From positions 310,001 to 374,000 of the forward strand of contig JAWAID010000001.1 in the NCBI GenBank assembly GCA_038888615.1: a stretch of 64,000 nt of DNA. Direction: 5' to 3'. Below the pieces are notes generated by a model. The model ran no database searches. It saw only the letters and a list, made by a program, of their open reading frames with translations, and was not told the origin of the DNA. The stretch is from Candidatus Korarchaeum sp. Its GTDB lineage: Archaea > Korarchaeota > Korarchaeia > Korarchaeales > Korarchaeaceae. Both the position numbers and the translations under genes were made by a program. Of the stretch, positions 38,086 through 47,301 are shown one piece after another (the stretch's first letter is position 1; each line of letters opens with the position of its first letter).

Positions 38086-38483
38086 TCAACCACCTCAACT
38101 GCATCGAACAACCTCAAGAACCATTCAGGCACCTCTGTCTCGGTCGTGTGGACGCTCACTAGGGATCCCGACTGCTTCTCAAAGGACCTAACGAGACCCA
38201 TGAGTATTATGAAGGCCCTCTGTAGGTCATAGGGCCTCAGGGATGAACTAGAAGCTCTAAGATAGGCACCCAACATCTCATCCACTAGGCAAGCTTCCCC
38301 TCCCCTTAGGGAGGCGAGTAGGATGAATAACGATGATATCAGCTCATGTGAGAAGGAGGAAATCACGGTGACGTCCTTCCTCTCCCCTATGAGGTCCTTG
38401 AGGAGGTCCATCGATTTAGGATCGTAAGCTACTATCACGAGCCTCCTCTCACCACTCAGGAGCTCACGGACTTCCTCCCTCAT
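38076..38483 (-). CDS. Unknown protein, possible NTPase remnant or DNA-metabolism partner
   Basis: The product (from ATG 38483, MREEVRELLSGERRLVIVAYD) has an alternating strand-helix pattern without a P-loop. HELISSLFILLASLRGG and LRPYDLQRAFIILM are helical. An upstream in-frame start at 38525 is possible. It overlaps the XPD-like gene upstream and carS downstream, so all are in one operon. Family not recognised. Confidence 0.65.
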   Translation of the reverse strand: MREEVRELLSGERRLVIVAYDPKSMDLLKDLIGERKDVTVISSFSHELISSLFILLASLRGGEACLVDEMLGAYLRASSSSLRPYDLQRAFIILMGLVRSFEKQSGSLVSVHTTETEVPEWFLRLFDAVEVVEWS

Positions 38484-40236
38484 CACGCGAGCTCTCCCCT
38501 CCGAGGGGTAGATCCTCAAGCGCATCTCCCATCCTAACTAGGGTAGCGGTCCTCCCCTTAAAGAATTCCTGAGCTGCTACAGCGAGCTCGCTCAGGCTCA
38601 GGTACCTCAACGGAGCTTTCATCCAGTCAGGCATCATGTTTATGCATTTAGAGAACCTCACATCGGCAAACACAATGAATCCCACGTCCTTTGATGATCT
38701 AACCGGTCTAGCGGCTGCCTGCACAGCGACTCTACATGCGTTGATCAAATTAGGATTCTGAAGTCTCGTGAATTTCCTCCAGAGGACCTCCTGAATTCTC
38801 CCTAGAGCGTTCGGTTTCGCGAGCTGCATCCCCACGATGACGGAGGTAGTCATCTGGAGCCCGGGGAAGTCCTCTCCCTCACTGCTCCTCCCTCCCTGAA
38901 CACCTAAGAGCACCGCTCCAGTCTTAGAGATTCTCTTAAACTCTGATATCATCCTAGTTAACTCCTGCGAATCCATATCCCTCCTCTCCACGAAGAGGGG
39001 TTTCTCCAACATGTTCTCAAAACCGGCATCCAGGATCCCCTGGAGTACATCGTAAGAAGAGGTGAAGATACCCATATTTCCAATAATAACATCAGATAAG
39101 TCTGATAAGGCAGAAGCTATCCTGTAAAACTCCATTCTGCTCCTCTCCTCGAACTTAGTCGTGAAGTCCTTGATTATAGTAGAGTAAACCTCTCCCCAAC
39201 GCCTCATAGATATCCTTTCGTATCTTAAGTCATCCAGAACTTCTCCTCTAGCTACTTCCTCGCTCCAAGTCCCTGATATTAGTACACAGGCCTTAAAGGG
39301 CTTGAAAATCTCCTCTAATTTCTTACCACTTTCCTTGACCAGGATAAGGTTCGGAGGCTCAAGCAGTACACTACTAGCTGACTTAACCTCATCTATGGCC
39401 CAGTCGAGGAACCTCACGATGCCCTCACTCGCATCCTCAGAGCGGTGGCTCCTCAGCAGGCAGAGGAAGTAGTCCTTCGGTAGCTTTAAGTAAGGAAGTC
39501 CTGCTTCTCTCAGTGATTTGACGATATCCCTGAACCTAGGAAGGAACTCGAGTTCTGATGAATCGATAACAGCTATTCTCTTAGAGATCCAGTATTTCCT
39601 AAGGTTGTGAGCCTCATCAACAATCAAGTAGACCTCGGACCTCGAGAAGCTCATGGGAAGCCCTAGCTCAGGGTCGAAGAGGTAGGGGTAACAGAGCACT
39701 AAAGCGTCGTAGTTCCCACCTCTTATCGTAGCTATGGATTCGTAATAAGGGCAGAACCCCGATGTCGAACTAAGAGGATCGTAGCAACGCGGTCCCTGAA
39801 CGCCTTTAGGTTCGTAGTAGGGACAGGAACCGCTCCTCCTCAGACCCCTACAAGCTTCAACCATTAAGTCATTATTCTTGATCTTCTTAACCCTCCAGTT
39901 AATGCAGAGCTCACCTTTCCCCCTGAGAGCAGCTACCCTGAGCTTACTGAACTTACCGCATTCCTCCATCACCCTGCTTACTTGACTGTGAGTCCTCACA
40001 GCGTAAATGAACTTAGCCCTCTTATGCTCGGAGAAGCAACTTATAGCAGTTAGGACACCAGCCGTCTTCCCCAACCCACTGGGCGCCTCTATGACAGTTA
40101 TACCCCCTCCCTCAATAGCGCCTAATATGCTCCCTATGAGTTCAAGCTGCCCCTTCCTGGGCTCCGGATACGGGAAGTGTCTCAGTACGTCACACTCCCA
40201 ATACCCGTCATGTAGGATAAAATATTGTGAGTTCAC
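38464..40236 (-). CDS. XPD/DinG-like superfamily 2 helicase with four-Cys cluster
   Basis: Walker A is APSGLGKTAG and motif II is DEAHNLRKYW. Four Cys between motifs Ia and II (GELCINW, VEACRGL, GSCPYYEP, GFCPYYES) match the iron-sulfur cluster of XPD helicases. Motif VI reads QAAARPVRS. Length 590 fits archaeal XPD. The start is GTG 40236. A role in DNA unwinding during repair is inferred. Confidence 0.92.
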   Translation of the reverse strand: MNSQYFILHDGYWECDVLRHFPYPEPRKGQLELIGSILGAIEGGGITVIEAPSGLGKTAGVLTAISCFSEHKRAKFIYAVRTHSQVSRVMEECGKFSKLRVAALRGKGELCINWRVKKIKNNDLMVEACRGLRRSGSCPYYEPKGVQGPRCYDPLSSTSGFCPYYESIATIRGGNYDALVLCYPYLFDPELGLPMSFSRSEVYLIVDEAHNLRKYWISKRIAVIDSSELEFLPRFRDIVKSLREAGLPYLKLPKDYFLCLLRSHRSEDASEGIVRFLDWAIDEVKSASSVLLEPPNLILVKESGKKLEEIFKPFKACVLISGTWSEEVARGEVLDDLRYERISMRRWGEVYSTIIKDFTTKFEERSRMEFYRIASALSDLSDVIIGNMGIFTSSYDVLQGILDAGFENMLEKPLFVERRDMDSQELTRMISEFKRISKTGAVLLGVQGGRSSEGEDFPGLQMTTSVIVGMQLAKPNALGRIQEVLWRKFTRLQNPNLINACRVAVQAAARPVRSSKDVGFIVFADVRFSKCINMMPDWMKAPLRYLSLSELAVAAQEFFKGRTATLVRMGDALEDLPLGGESSRDEGGSP

Positions 40237-40254
40237 GTTACAATTTGTAAACTT

Positions 40255-41520
40255 TCAGATGACATAGGGGCTACCTAGTATATCCTCTAGGGCTTCAATC
40301 GGATCGTACCTCCCATCGACTGAGACGCTTATGGGCTCAGTCCTCAGAGGGACGTCCGGGCCCAGCATATCGGGGGACCTTATCCCAGTGAGTAGGAGTA
40401 TCACCCTAACACTATCTCCGAGGGACTCATCTATGTCAGCCCCTATCTTTATTATCGCATCGCTGGACATCTTAGAAGCAACTATCTCAGTTATCTGATG
40501 TACTTCCGTCAACCTCATGTTCTTCCCTCCATAGACGACAACTAAAGCACCTCTAGCTCCCTCAGGAGATATCTCTATAAGCTGATTCTTTAAAGCCATC
40601 TTGACAGCTTCTTCGCCCCTCCTCTTCGGATCGGAAGATTCCCCTATTCCCACAGCAGCGACTCCACCGACGGACATAAGCGTTCTTATGTCATTTAGAT
40701 CCACGTTGACCATGGTCCTCTTCCTTATTATCTCAGCTATCCCCTTGACCATCACGGCTAGCGTCATATCAGCTATCATGAAGGCCTCATCAAGGGGTCT
40801 GTCGCCAGCTAGCTTGAGGAGCTTGTCGTTAGATATCAATACGACGGTATCAGCCCACTTCCTGAGCTGCCTTATCCCCTCCTGAGCGAGCTTGTATTTA
40901 TGCCTTCCCTCAGTCCTGAAGGGGAGTGTCACGAAAGCTATTATCTTAGCCCCCTTATCCTTAGCTATCTTCGCGACTATGGGGGCAGCTCCCGTCCCCG
41001 TACCCCCTCCCATACCCGCAGCCAGGAAGACCAGATCGGGCCTGTTCCCCAAGGCATCTGAGATCTTATGGGCGTCCTGTTCAGCACAAGCCCTAGCCAC
41101 TTCAGGTCTACCGCCCGCTCCAAGCCCGTGCGTTATGCTATCCCCTATCAACACTTTATAGGGAGCATTTATCCCATCTAGATGCACCTTATCCGTGTTT
41201 ATAGCCACGAGCTTTATCCCTCTTATCCCCAGCTTGGCTATGTTATCTATCGTGTTGGAGCCGCAGCCCCCCACCCCCACTATGACCAGGTTCCCTGTTG
41301 CGGAATCGTCGTCGAAATCCTCGCTTAAAGATCTAGCGGACTTAAGGAATTCATCAGAGCTTATAGACCTAGTTCTGGGATCCACATCGTAGCTTGGTGC
41401 ACTACTAGGTCTACCGGGGCCATTGGACTTACTCGGTGGTATTGAAGAACTGTCAAAGATCTTCCTGAAGAGATCCAACATTTCCTTAGCCGGAGAAGAG
41501 GCTGATTCCTCTGGGAACAT
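40255..41520 (-). CDS. ftsZ: FtsZ, paralog 1 (after the RHH gene)
   Basis: The GTP-binding elements are VGVGGCGSNTIDN, GMGGGTGTGAAP and NVDLNDIRTLM (T7 loop, with catalytic Asp). A long N-terminal extension of about 75 residues, rich in Ser, Pro and Asp, precedes the core. The C-terminus ends with an acidic DPIEALEDILGSP, a possible SepF-binding tail. ATG 41520 overlaps the stop of the RHH gene (TGATG). Confidence 0.95.
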   Translation of the reverse strand: MFPEESASSPAKEMLDLFRKIFDSSSIPPSKSNGPGRPSSAPSYDVDPRTRSISSDEFLKSARSLSEDFDDDSATGNLVIVGVGGCGSNTIDNIAKLGIRGIKLVAINTDKVHLDGINAPYKVLIGDSITHGLGAGGRPEVARACAEQDAHKISDALGNRPDLVFLAAGMGGGTGTGAAPIVAKIAKDKGAKIIAFVTLPFRTEGRHKYKLAQEGIRQLRKWADTVVLISNDKLLKLAGDRPLDEAFMIADMTLAVMVKGIAEIIRKRTMVNVDLNDIRTLMSVGGVAAVGIGESSDPKRRGEEAVKMALKNQLIEISPEGARGALVVVYGGKNMRLTEVHQITEIVASKMSSDAIIKIGADIDESLGDSVRVILLLTGIRSPDMLGPDVPLRTEPISVSVDGRYDPIEALEDILGSPYVI

Positions 41521-41681
41521 CAGTAAGCAACACCCCCTGAGCTCCTCTTCTTATATTCCCTTATGAGGAGTCTTATAGCCTCCCTGATGGCCTCACTCTT
41601 GCTCGTGAAACCCACCTCTTCAACCAATCTCTCGAGCTCCTTCATCAGGGAGTTAGGGATGTGGAATGAAACTACGACCAT
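41520..41681 (-). CDS. Ribbon-helix-helix regulator overlapping ftsZ (CdrS-like)
   Basis: The 53-residue product starts MVVVSFHIPNSLMKELE and continues FTSKSEAIREAIRLLI, a textbook RHH (CopG/MetJ) DNA-binding fold. GGTGATCG precedes ATG 41681. The stop overlaps the ftsZ start by one base. In haloarchaea the small RHH protein CdrS is encoded beside ftsZ2 and controls division genes; a like role is proposed here from position and fold, not shown. Confidence 0.85.
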   Translation of the reverse strand: MVVVSFHIPNSLMKELERLVEEVGFTSKSEAIREAIRLLIREYKKRSSGGVAY

Positions 41682-41710
41682 GCGATCACCGAAGCAAGTC
41701 CGTAAGAGGG

Positions 41711-41723
41711 TCTATTTAACCCT
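41711..41723 (-). promoter_or_regulatory. TATA box of the RHH-ftsZ operon
   Basis: On the minus strand GGGTTAAATAGA lies about 32 bases upstream of the RHH ATG, predicting a start just before the ribosome-binding site. Confidence 0.6.
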
Positions 41724-41744
41724 CGGAAGGTGGGCTAACGCATT

Positions 41745-41821
41745 ATCATAATCGGGTTATGATTACTAACCGGATGTCACATTTATAAATGATTGTCACT
41801 TTCATGAGTTACAAATGAAAG
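41745..41821. promoter_or_regulatory. Palindromes upstream of RHH-ftsZ, candidate operators
   Basis: Three inverted repeats follow each other: ATCATAA-5-TTATGAT at 41745-41763, CATTTATAAATG at 41780-41791, and CTTTCAT-9-ATGAAAG at 41799-41821. TGTCAC occurs twice (41775 and 41794) around the middle one. RHH proteins usually bind short inverted or direct repeats near their own promoters. No gene is seen between here and 42024. Confidence 0.5.
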
Positions 41822-42023
41822 TATTCGTGAAACTATTCCTCCTCCCTGACTATGGGCGCGTGATAAGCCGCCAGAGGGTTCCTAAGATCGAGATCTACTA
41901 AGAGAAGTCGGGTAAGTGAGGTCACAGTAAGGGGTTTCTCATAAAGGAGGGAACGTTTCAACTGTGGGCTTATGATCCGCCGATATCATAAAGTAAATAT
42001 TGTATCCCCTGATTCTCTCCGAG

Positions 42024-43388
42024 ATGGTGTCGTACTTATCCCCTAATGCGGATGAGGGAGTTAAGAGGAGGATTCTGGATTACCTCGGTGTTGGTAGCGT
42101 GGAGGAATTATACGTCGATGTACCGAGCGAGATATTACTAAAGGAACCTCCTGACATAGGAAGGGGCATGAATCACATCGAGCTCGAGCGTTTAGTCGAT
42201 TCGCTACTTCCTAAGCCGCCCAGGCTTATCTTCACGGGTGGAGGGGTGGCTGATCATTACGTACCTCCTCTCGTGGATGAGATAGCATCTAGGCAGGAGT
42301 TCTACACATCCTATACTCCTTATCAGCCGGAGCTCTCTCAGGGTATGCTTCAAGCACTGTTCGAATACCAATCCCTCATGGCGGAGCTTCTGGGGATGGA
42401 AGTCGTTAACGCATCTCTCTACGATTACGGCTCAGCTCTGGGGGAAGCTGGGAGGTTCTCAATGAGGGTCACTAGGAGGAGGAAGATAGTGATAGCTTCT
42501 AGTGTGAACCCGGAGAGGAAAGCCGTGCTGAGGACGTACCTGGACCCCCTGAACGCCGAGATTGTTGAAGCACCTATGGACCGGGAGAGCGGTTGCATCT
42601 CCTTGGATCACCTTAGGCCCTTGATCGATGATTCTACAGCTATGGTCTACATAGAGATGCCTAATTTCTACGGGATCATCGAGGAGGGAGCTGAGGACGT
42701 ATTCGAACTAGCGCATTCAAAGGGAGCTATCGCTGCCGCTGGTGTGGATCCGTTACTAGCGGCTCTCATCAAACCCCCAGGTGAGCTAGGCGCTGACCTA
42801 GTCGTCGGGGAAGGTCAGCACTTAGGGAGCCCTATGAGCTTCGGAGGACCTTCTCTAGGGATATTCGCCATTAGAATGGATATGAGGTTCGTTAGACAAC
42901 TTCCCGGAAGGTTAATAGGGATGACTAAAACTCAGGAGGGTCTCTACAGGGGCTACTGCATGGTACTTCAAACTAGGGAGCAGCACATAAGGAAGGAGGA
43001 AGCCACCTCGAACATAACCACGAGCTCCTCACTGATGGCAGTGAGGGCGGCTATCTACATCACCCTACTGGGCCCTGAGGGCCTCAGGAAGTTAGCTGAG
43101 AAGATCGCCTACAATACAGCTTACCTGAGGAAGAGGTTATCAGAGCTGGATTCTTTCAGCGTTCCCTTTAAGGGAGCAGCTTTTAAGGAGCTGGCTGTGA
43201 GCTCATCGGTCCCTTGGGAGAGGGTCAACTCCCACCTCCTCTCCAGGGGAGTGCTCGGGGGCTTCATCGTATCGAGGTTCTTCCCGGAGATGGATATGGG
43301 GATGAACATATCCCTCTTCTCAACCACTGAGAAGCACGGGAAGTCTGAGATAGATGAACTGATTAATTTGATGAGGGAGGTGAGCTAA
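42024..43388 (+). CDS. gcvPA: Glycine dehydrogenase (decarboxylating) subunit 1
   Basis: This is the N-terminal half of split P protein. Family segments are FTGGGVADHYVPP, YTPYQPELSQGMLQ and LGSPMSFGGPSLGIFA. A TATA-like stretch at 41984-42000 would place the transcript start close to ATG 42024, which gives the usual N-terminus; TTG 42000 is in frame. It is coupled to subunit 2. Confidence 0.93.
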   Translation: MVSYLSPNADEGVKRRILDYLGVGSVEELYVDVPSEILLKEPPDIGRGMNHIELERLVDSLLPKPPRLIFTGGGVADHYVPPLVDEIASRQEFYTSYTPYQPELSQGMLQALFEYQSLMAELLGMEVVNASLYDYGSALGEAGRFSMRVTRRRKIVIASSVNPERKAVLRTYLDPLNAEIVEAPMDRESGCISLDHLRPLIDDSTAMVYIEMPNFYGIIEEGAEDVFELAHSKGAIAAAGVDPLLAALIKPPGELGADLVVGEGQHLGSPMSFGGPSLGIFAIRMDMRFVRQLPGRLIGMTKTQEGLYRGYCMVLQTREQHIRKEEATSNITTSSSLMAVRAAIYITLLGPEGLRKLAEKIAYNTAYLRKRLSELDSFSVPFKGAAFKELAVSSSVPWERVNSHLLSRGVLGGFIVSRFFPEMDMGMNISLFSTTEKHGKSEIDELINLMREVS

Positions 43389-44929
43389 TGGGGTTCTCCC
43401 AAGCCAGGTGGTTCTTCGAGGACGGGTTACTCGAGCCCACTCCCTTCGAGATAGGTAGGATAGGAGAGGGGGGTGTCAGAGTAGCCGAACCCGAGGAAGA
43501 GTTGATTGAAGCGGTCGGGAGTCTGGAGGAAGTAATCCCTAAGGAACTGATAAGGAAGGAGCTTAAACTACCGGGACTCAGCGAACCTGAAGTAGCTAGA
43601 CACTTCAACAGGCTCGCTCAGATGAACTACGGGGTTGATAGCGGATCCTACTGGCTCGGGTCCTGTACAATGAAGTATACACCTAAGTTAGTGATGAGGG
43701 TAGCTGATCACCCCTCCATCAGGAACCTCCACCCGTACGCTCCTGAGGAGCTTGCTCAAGGACTACTGAGGATGCTTCACGAGCTTCAGGAGATGCTATC
43801 AGTGATAACAGGTCTTCCGAACTACACACTGCAACCAGCGGCAGGAGCTCAAGGGGAGCTGGTAGGTGCTCTCATGATAAGGAAGAGGCTAGGTGACCTG
43901 GGGGAGAGGAGGGATGAGATGGTGATCCCCGAGACGGCGCATGGATCTAACTTCGCGAGCGCAGCTATGGCTGGATTCAAGGTCATTAGAGTGCCACCTA
44001 GTAGCGATGGTACGATAGACATGAACGCTCTCAAAGAGGCTATCTCCGAGAGGACGGCTGGTATGATGATAACGAATCCCAACACTCTCGGGATATTCGA
44101 GGACAGAGTTTTGGAGATAGCCGAGATTCTACACGCTAACGGGAGCTACCTATACTATGATGGAGCTAACCTGAACGCTATAATGGGGTGGGTGAGGCTC
44201 TCCGACATGGGTGTTGACGTAGCGCACCTCAACATACATAAGACCTTTTCGGCACCCCACGGTGGTGGGGGGCCTGGTGCCGGTGCCGTAGGGACCACCG
44301 ATGAGCTGAGGGACTACCTACCGGTGCCGGTGATCGTTAAGGAGGGTAATAAGTATAGGCTTAGCTACGATGTGCCCAGGAGCATAGGTAAGGTGAGGAC
44401 CTTCTACGGTAATGTGGGGGTCTTAGTGAAAGCCTGGGCTTACCTGAAGATGTTAGGAAGCGATGGGGTGAGAGAGTCAGCAGCTATAGCCGTTATGAAC
44501 GCGAATTACGTCAGGAAGAAGCTCATGGAATGTGGATTCGATGTCCCTTACGGTAGAGGGAGGCCCTGCAAGCATGAGTTCGTGATATCCCTGGCTAAAC
44601 TGAGGAAGGAGACAGGGGTCAGAGCTCTAGACTTCGCTAAGGCCCTCATAGACAGGGGACTGCACCCACCGACGATGTACTTCCCGCAGGTGGTCCAGGA
44701 GTGCCTAATGATAGAACCTACGGAGAGTGACAGCTTAAGGGAACTCGATAAGTACGTTGAGACGATGAGGGAGATAATGAAGACGGCCTATGAGAGACCA
44801 GAAGAGATTCTGAATTCTCCTAAAAATGCTGCGGTCACTAGAGTAGATGATAGCTTAGCTAACAAGGTTCTCTGGCTATCTTGGAAAGTTTACGAGAAGC
44901 AGAAGAGCCAAGAAGAGCTCTATAGATAG
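43388..44929 (+). CDS. gcvPB: Glycine dehydrogenase (decarboxylating) subunit 2
   Basis: The PLP-binding Lys285 is in LNIHKTFSAPHGGGGPGAG. Other family segments: NYGVDSGSYWLGSCTMKY and LQPAAGAQGEL. It pairs with subunit 1 to decarboxylate glycine onto GcvH. Its ATG overlaps the subunit 1 stop by one base (TAATG). The 3' end overlaps the convergent transferase by 54 bases. Confidence 0.95.
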   Translation: MGFSQARWFFEDGLLEPTPFEIGRIGEGGVRVAEPEEELIEAVGSLEEVIPKELIRKELKLPGLSEPEVARHFNRLAQMNYGVDSGSYWLGSCTMKYTPKLVMRVADHPSIRNLHPYAPEELAQGLLRMLHELQEMLSVITGLPNYTLQPAAGAQGELVGALMIRKRLGDLGERRDEMVIPETAHGSNFASAAMAGFKVIRVPPSSDGTIDMNALKEAISERTAGMMITNPNTLGIFEDRVLEIAEILHANGSYLYYDGANLNAIMGWVRLSDMGVDVAHLNIHKTFSAPHGGGGPGAGAVGTTDELRDYLPVPVIVKEGNKYRLSYDVPRSIGKVRTFYGNVGVLVKAWAYLKMLGSDGVRESAAIAVMNANYVRKKLMECGFDVPYGRGRPCKHEFVISLAKLRKETGVRALDFAKALIDRGLHPPTMYFPQVVQECLMIEPTESDSLRELDKYVETMREIMKTAYERPEEILNSPKNAAVTRVDDSLANKVLWLSWKVYEKQKSQEELYR

Positions 44930-45793
44930 GAGGACGATTACCAGGAGGCGCTCATCCCTAATCCCGAGTCTTATGAGGAGCGAGGGGAGGGAGAGATTAG
45001 GGGGCGCCACCAACTTACCTTCATCCGAGACACTGGTCGGGACCTTCTCCTTAGTCTTTTCCCAGCTGATAAGCTTCAGGAGGAAGTCAAAGCCCTGGGG
45101 GAGGGAGAGTACTACGAGTTCCCAGTAAAGGGAATACCTGAAGGAAGCAGTTGCTATGACACCGCCGCAGAGGAACGTGAGGACGTTCCCCGGGAAAGCT
45201 CTAGCTGGGTACCAATTGTACCTCAGGAAGGAGAGCAGGAGAAGGGAAAGGGAGAGGAGGTAGATGGATCCGGGGAGCTCCCCTCCAGCGAACAAGAGGA
45301 TCGAAAGTGATAAAGAGACTATCAGCGAGACACCGGCCTCAAGCCCGTTGAAACCAGCGAAGGTATTGGTTGAGTTGACGTAATAGGTCCCCAAGAGGAA
45401 CAGGGTGAGCTGGTGAGTCAGAAGGGAACTGAAGGGCTCGAAGGGAGGGAAGTCGCTGTGTAGCAGTAGAAACGGGATGCCAGAAAGCACTATCTTCTCG
45501 AAGTTACCCAACCCGATCAGGTCGTCCAAGAAGCCTATGGATGAGAAGAAGATGGGAACTATAACTAGAGGGACCGGAAGCCTAAGCATTACTGAGACTA
45601 TCGATGCTTGAATGATGAAGATGATGGTTAGCGGAATACCGCCTATCTTAGCAGCCATCACATTGTGTAACTTGTGTAAGTCCCTAGCGAGTAACCCTCT
45701 CCTCTCGGAGATAGTTATCCACCTCTCAGTAGCTACTAAGTTTACTATCGATGAGAGCAGAGCTGTCATGGAAACTAGGATCTCAGCTGTCAT
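44876..45793 (-). CDS. MraY/WecA-type glycosyl-1-phosphate transferase, copy 1
   Basis: A polytopic membrane protein of about nine or ten helices. Catalytic Asp pair is in SSIGFLDDLIGLGN, and NSTNTFAGFNGLEAG is the second conserved loop. Archaeal members (AglH-like) and the eukaryotic ALG7 transfer GlcNAc-1-phosphate to dolichyl phosphate to start N-glycan assembly. It is divergent from a second copy. Confidence 0.87.
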   Translation of the reverse strand: MTAEILVSMTALLSSIVNLVATERWITISERRGLLARDLHKLHNVMAAKIGGIPLTIIFIIQASIVSVMLRLPVPLVIVPIFFSSIGFLDDLIGLGNFEKIVLSGIPFLLLHSDFPPFEPFSSLLTHQLTLFLLGTYYVNSTNTFAGFNGLEAGVSLIVSLSLSILLFAGGELPGSIYLLSLSLLLLSFLRYNWYPARAFPGNVLTFLCGGVIATASFRYSLYWELVVLSLPQGFDFLLKLISWEKTKEKVPTSVSDEGKLVAPPNLSLPSLLIRLGIRDERLLVIVLLSIELFLALLLLVNFPR

Positions 45794-45829
45794 GTTTTTA
45801 TCAGTGAGGGGGGAGGTTGCAAGGTAAAA

Positions 45830-46798
45830 ATGTTAGAGATTACCATAGCATCAACCGTGGCTCTGGTGACATCGGAGATCATGCACAGGACGACGCTGCC
45901 TCGGTACGTGAGGAGGGGGCTTCTGTCCGAGGACGTTCACAAGGTTGAGAGACCAAGGATCCCGGAACCCCTAGGGCCCGCAGTCTACATCCCCTTCCTC
46001 ATATCCTCTCTAACTTTCTTCAGCCTGACCGGTGAGGGTGGCGTCATCGCAGTGGCCTCTTCATCTGGCCTAGCGTTCCTCATAGGACTTTTAGACGACA
46101 TATCTCCACTGGGCCCGAGGACGAAACCCTTTCTCCTCATGCTTCCGGCTCTAGTGCTCATAGCAACCTATCAAATCACACCGAGACCCTTGCTACCTAT
46201 ACTGGGAAGGGCTAGGCTCTACTACATCTACTGGATAGTGATTCTAGCTCTCTTTACCGTCTTCTCAAACGCAGTGAACATGATGGACTCCCTCAACGGT
46301 ATGATGCCCATATCAGTTTACGCATCGACTATCCCCTTGATACCGGTGCTCGTCTCCAATAGGGGAGCTTTAGCCTCTCTCCTCATACTGTACTCATCCC
46401 TCCTCCCCTACTGCTTGAGGAACAGGTACCCCGCTAGAGTATTCGGCGGCGACTCCAACTCCCTCTTCGTGGGCTCGGCCCTAGCTTCCATATCCGTGAT
46501 ATCGAACACGGAAGCCTTCTTCTGTATAGCTCTGATCCCCTTCTTGGTGTCCGGTTTCTCGGTGATAGCATCGGTAGGTGGTCTCAGGGAGAGGAGGCAG
46601 ATAGCTAGCAGACCTGTCATCGTTAGAGAAGGGATGATAAGAGCTAATCCAGATCCTAAAGCTCCAATTTCCTTAATAGCGATAATAACTAGCGATAGGT
46701 GGAAGGGGGAGAATGAGATCGTTAAGGAAGCTGCCCTCCTCTCCTTACTATCGGGAGTTTTATCCTCGCTCACCTTCTTCCTACTGACTCCGAGGTGA
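45830..46798 (+). CDS. MraY/WecA-type glycosyl-1-phosphate transferase, copy 2
   Basis: A paralog of the divergent neighbour, also polytopic. It has LIGLLDDISPLGPRTK (Asp pair), NAVNMMDSLNGM and ARVFGGDSNSLFVG (the third conserved Asp loop). The clearer third loop fits a WecA/MraY-like active site better than copy 1. A lipid-linked sugar start is inferred. Confidence 0.87.
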   Translation: MLEITIASTVALVTSEIMHRTTLPRYVRRGLLSEDVHKVERPRIPEPLGPAVYIPFLISSLTFFSLTGEGGVIAVASSSGLAFLIGLLDDISPLGPRTKPFLLMLPALVLIATYQITPRPLLPILGRARLYYIYWIVILALFTVFSNAVNMMDSLNGMMPISVYASTIPLIPVLVSNRGALASLLILYSSLLPYCLRNRYPARVFGGDSNSLFVGSALASISVISNTEAFFCIALIPFLVSGFSVIASVGGLRERRQIASRPVIVREGMIRANPDPKAPISLIAIITSDRWKGENEIVKEAALLSLLSGVLSSLTFFLLTPR

Positions 46799-46802
46799 GA
46801 CC

Positions 46803-47036
46803 TTGAGCAGAGGGACCCTTATCTCGCTATACGCTGTCATCTCAGGTTGGGCCCTGATACTCCTATCCCTTCTCCTAGTGAAACCCGTGATATCGCCCGG
46901 TTCTAGTGGTTTAGCTGAGGCCGTGATGTACGTGCTACTGGGAGCTCTCTCCATAGCGGCAGCCCTCTTCCTCTGGTACGAGAGTATCAAGGTGGCCTTC
47001 CTGAAGGTAAAAGCTAGTGGGCCCGGGGGGACTTGA
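46803..47036 (+). CDS. Small two-helix membrane protein
   Basis: The 77-residue product has membrane segments at about 8-27 and 38-58 and a short basic loop after them. TTG 46803 has GAGGTGAG upstream and follows the transferase by four bases. The last six codons lie over the 3' end of the opposite-strand tRNA-Ile. Function unknown; it may assist the transferase. Confidence 0.65.
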   Translation: MSRGTLISLYAVISGWALILLSLLLVKPVISPGSSGLAEAVMYVLLGALSIAAALFLWYESIKVAFLKVKASGPGGT

Positions 47037-47123
47037 ACCCCCGACCTCCCGCTTCTCCTCTGGCGACTGTAGCGGGAGCCGCCATATAAGGCAGGCGCTC
47101 TATCCAGTCTGAGCCACGGGCCC
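47018..47123 (-). tRNA. tRNA-Ile (TAT) with intron
   Basis: On the minus strand GGGCCCG pairs with CGGGCCC. The anticodon stem is CCTGC/GCGGG. The loop reads CTTATA before an intron of about 31 bases inserted after position 37, giving anticodon TAT. The intron can fold into the bulge-helix-bulge cut by archaeal tRNA endonuclease; RtcB would join the halves. Confidence 0.88.
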
Positions 47124-47140
47124 TTGGAGTTTAGCTGCCA

Positions 47141-47152
47141 CTATATATATGC
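47141..47152 (-). promoter_or_regulatory. TATA box of tRNA-Ile
   Basis: GCATATATATAG on the minus strand, about 20-30 bases before the tRNA 5' end. Confidence 0.55.
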
Positions 47153-47301
47153 GTTTCGGTCAAAGGAGGGACCCGTAGAGCTGCTTACAGCACCTCCAAC
47201 TCTAAACTCCACTAACCCTCGCGATAGTTCTACGCTCCTTCATCTTCTAATGGCTCAAAGGACCTGAAGGTTAATATACTCCTCTCTCGAAGTCCGGGAG
47301 G

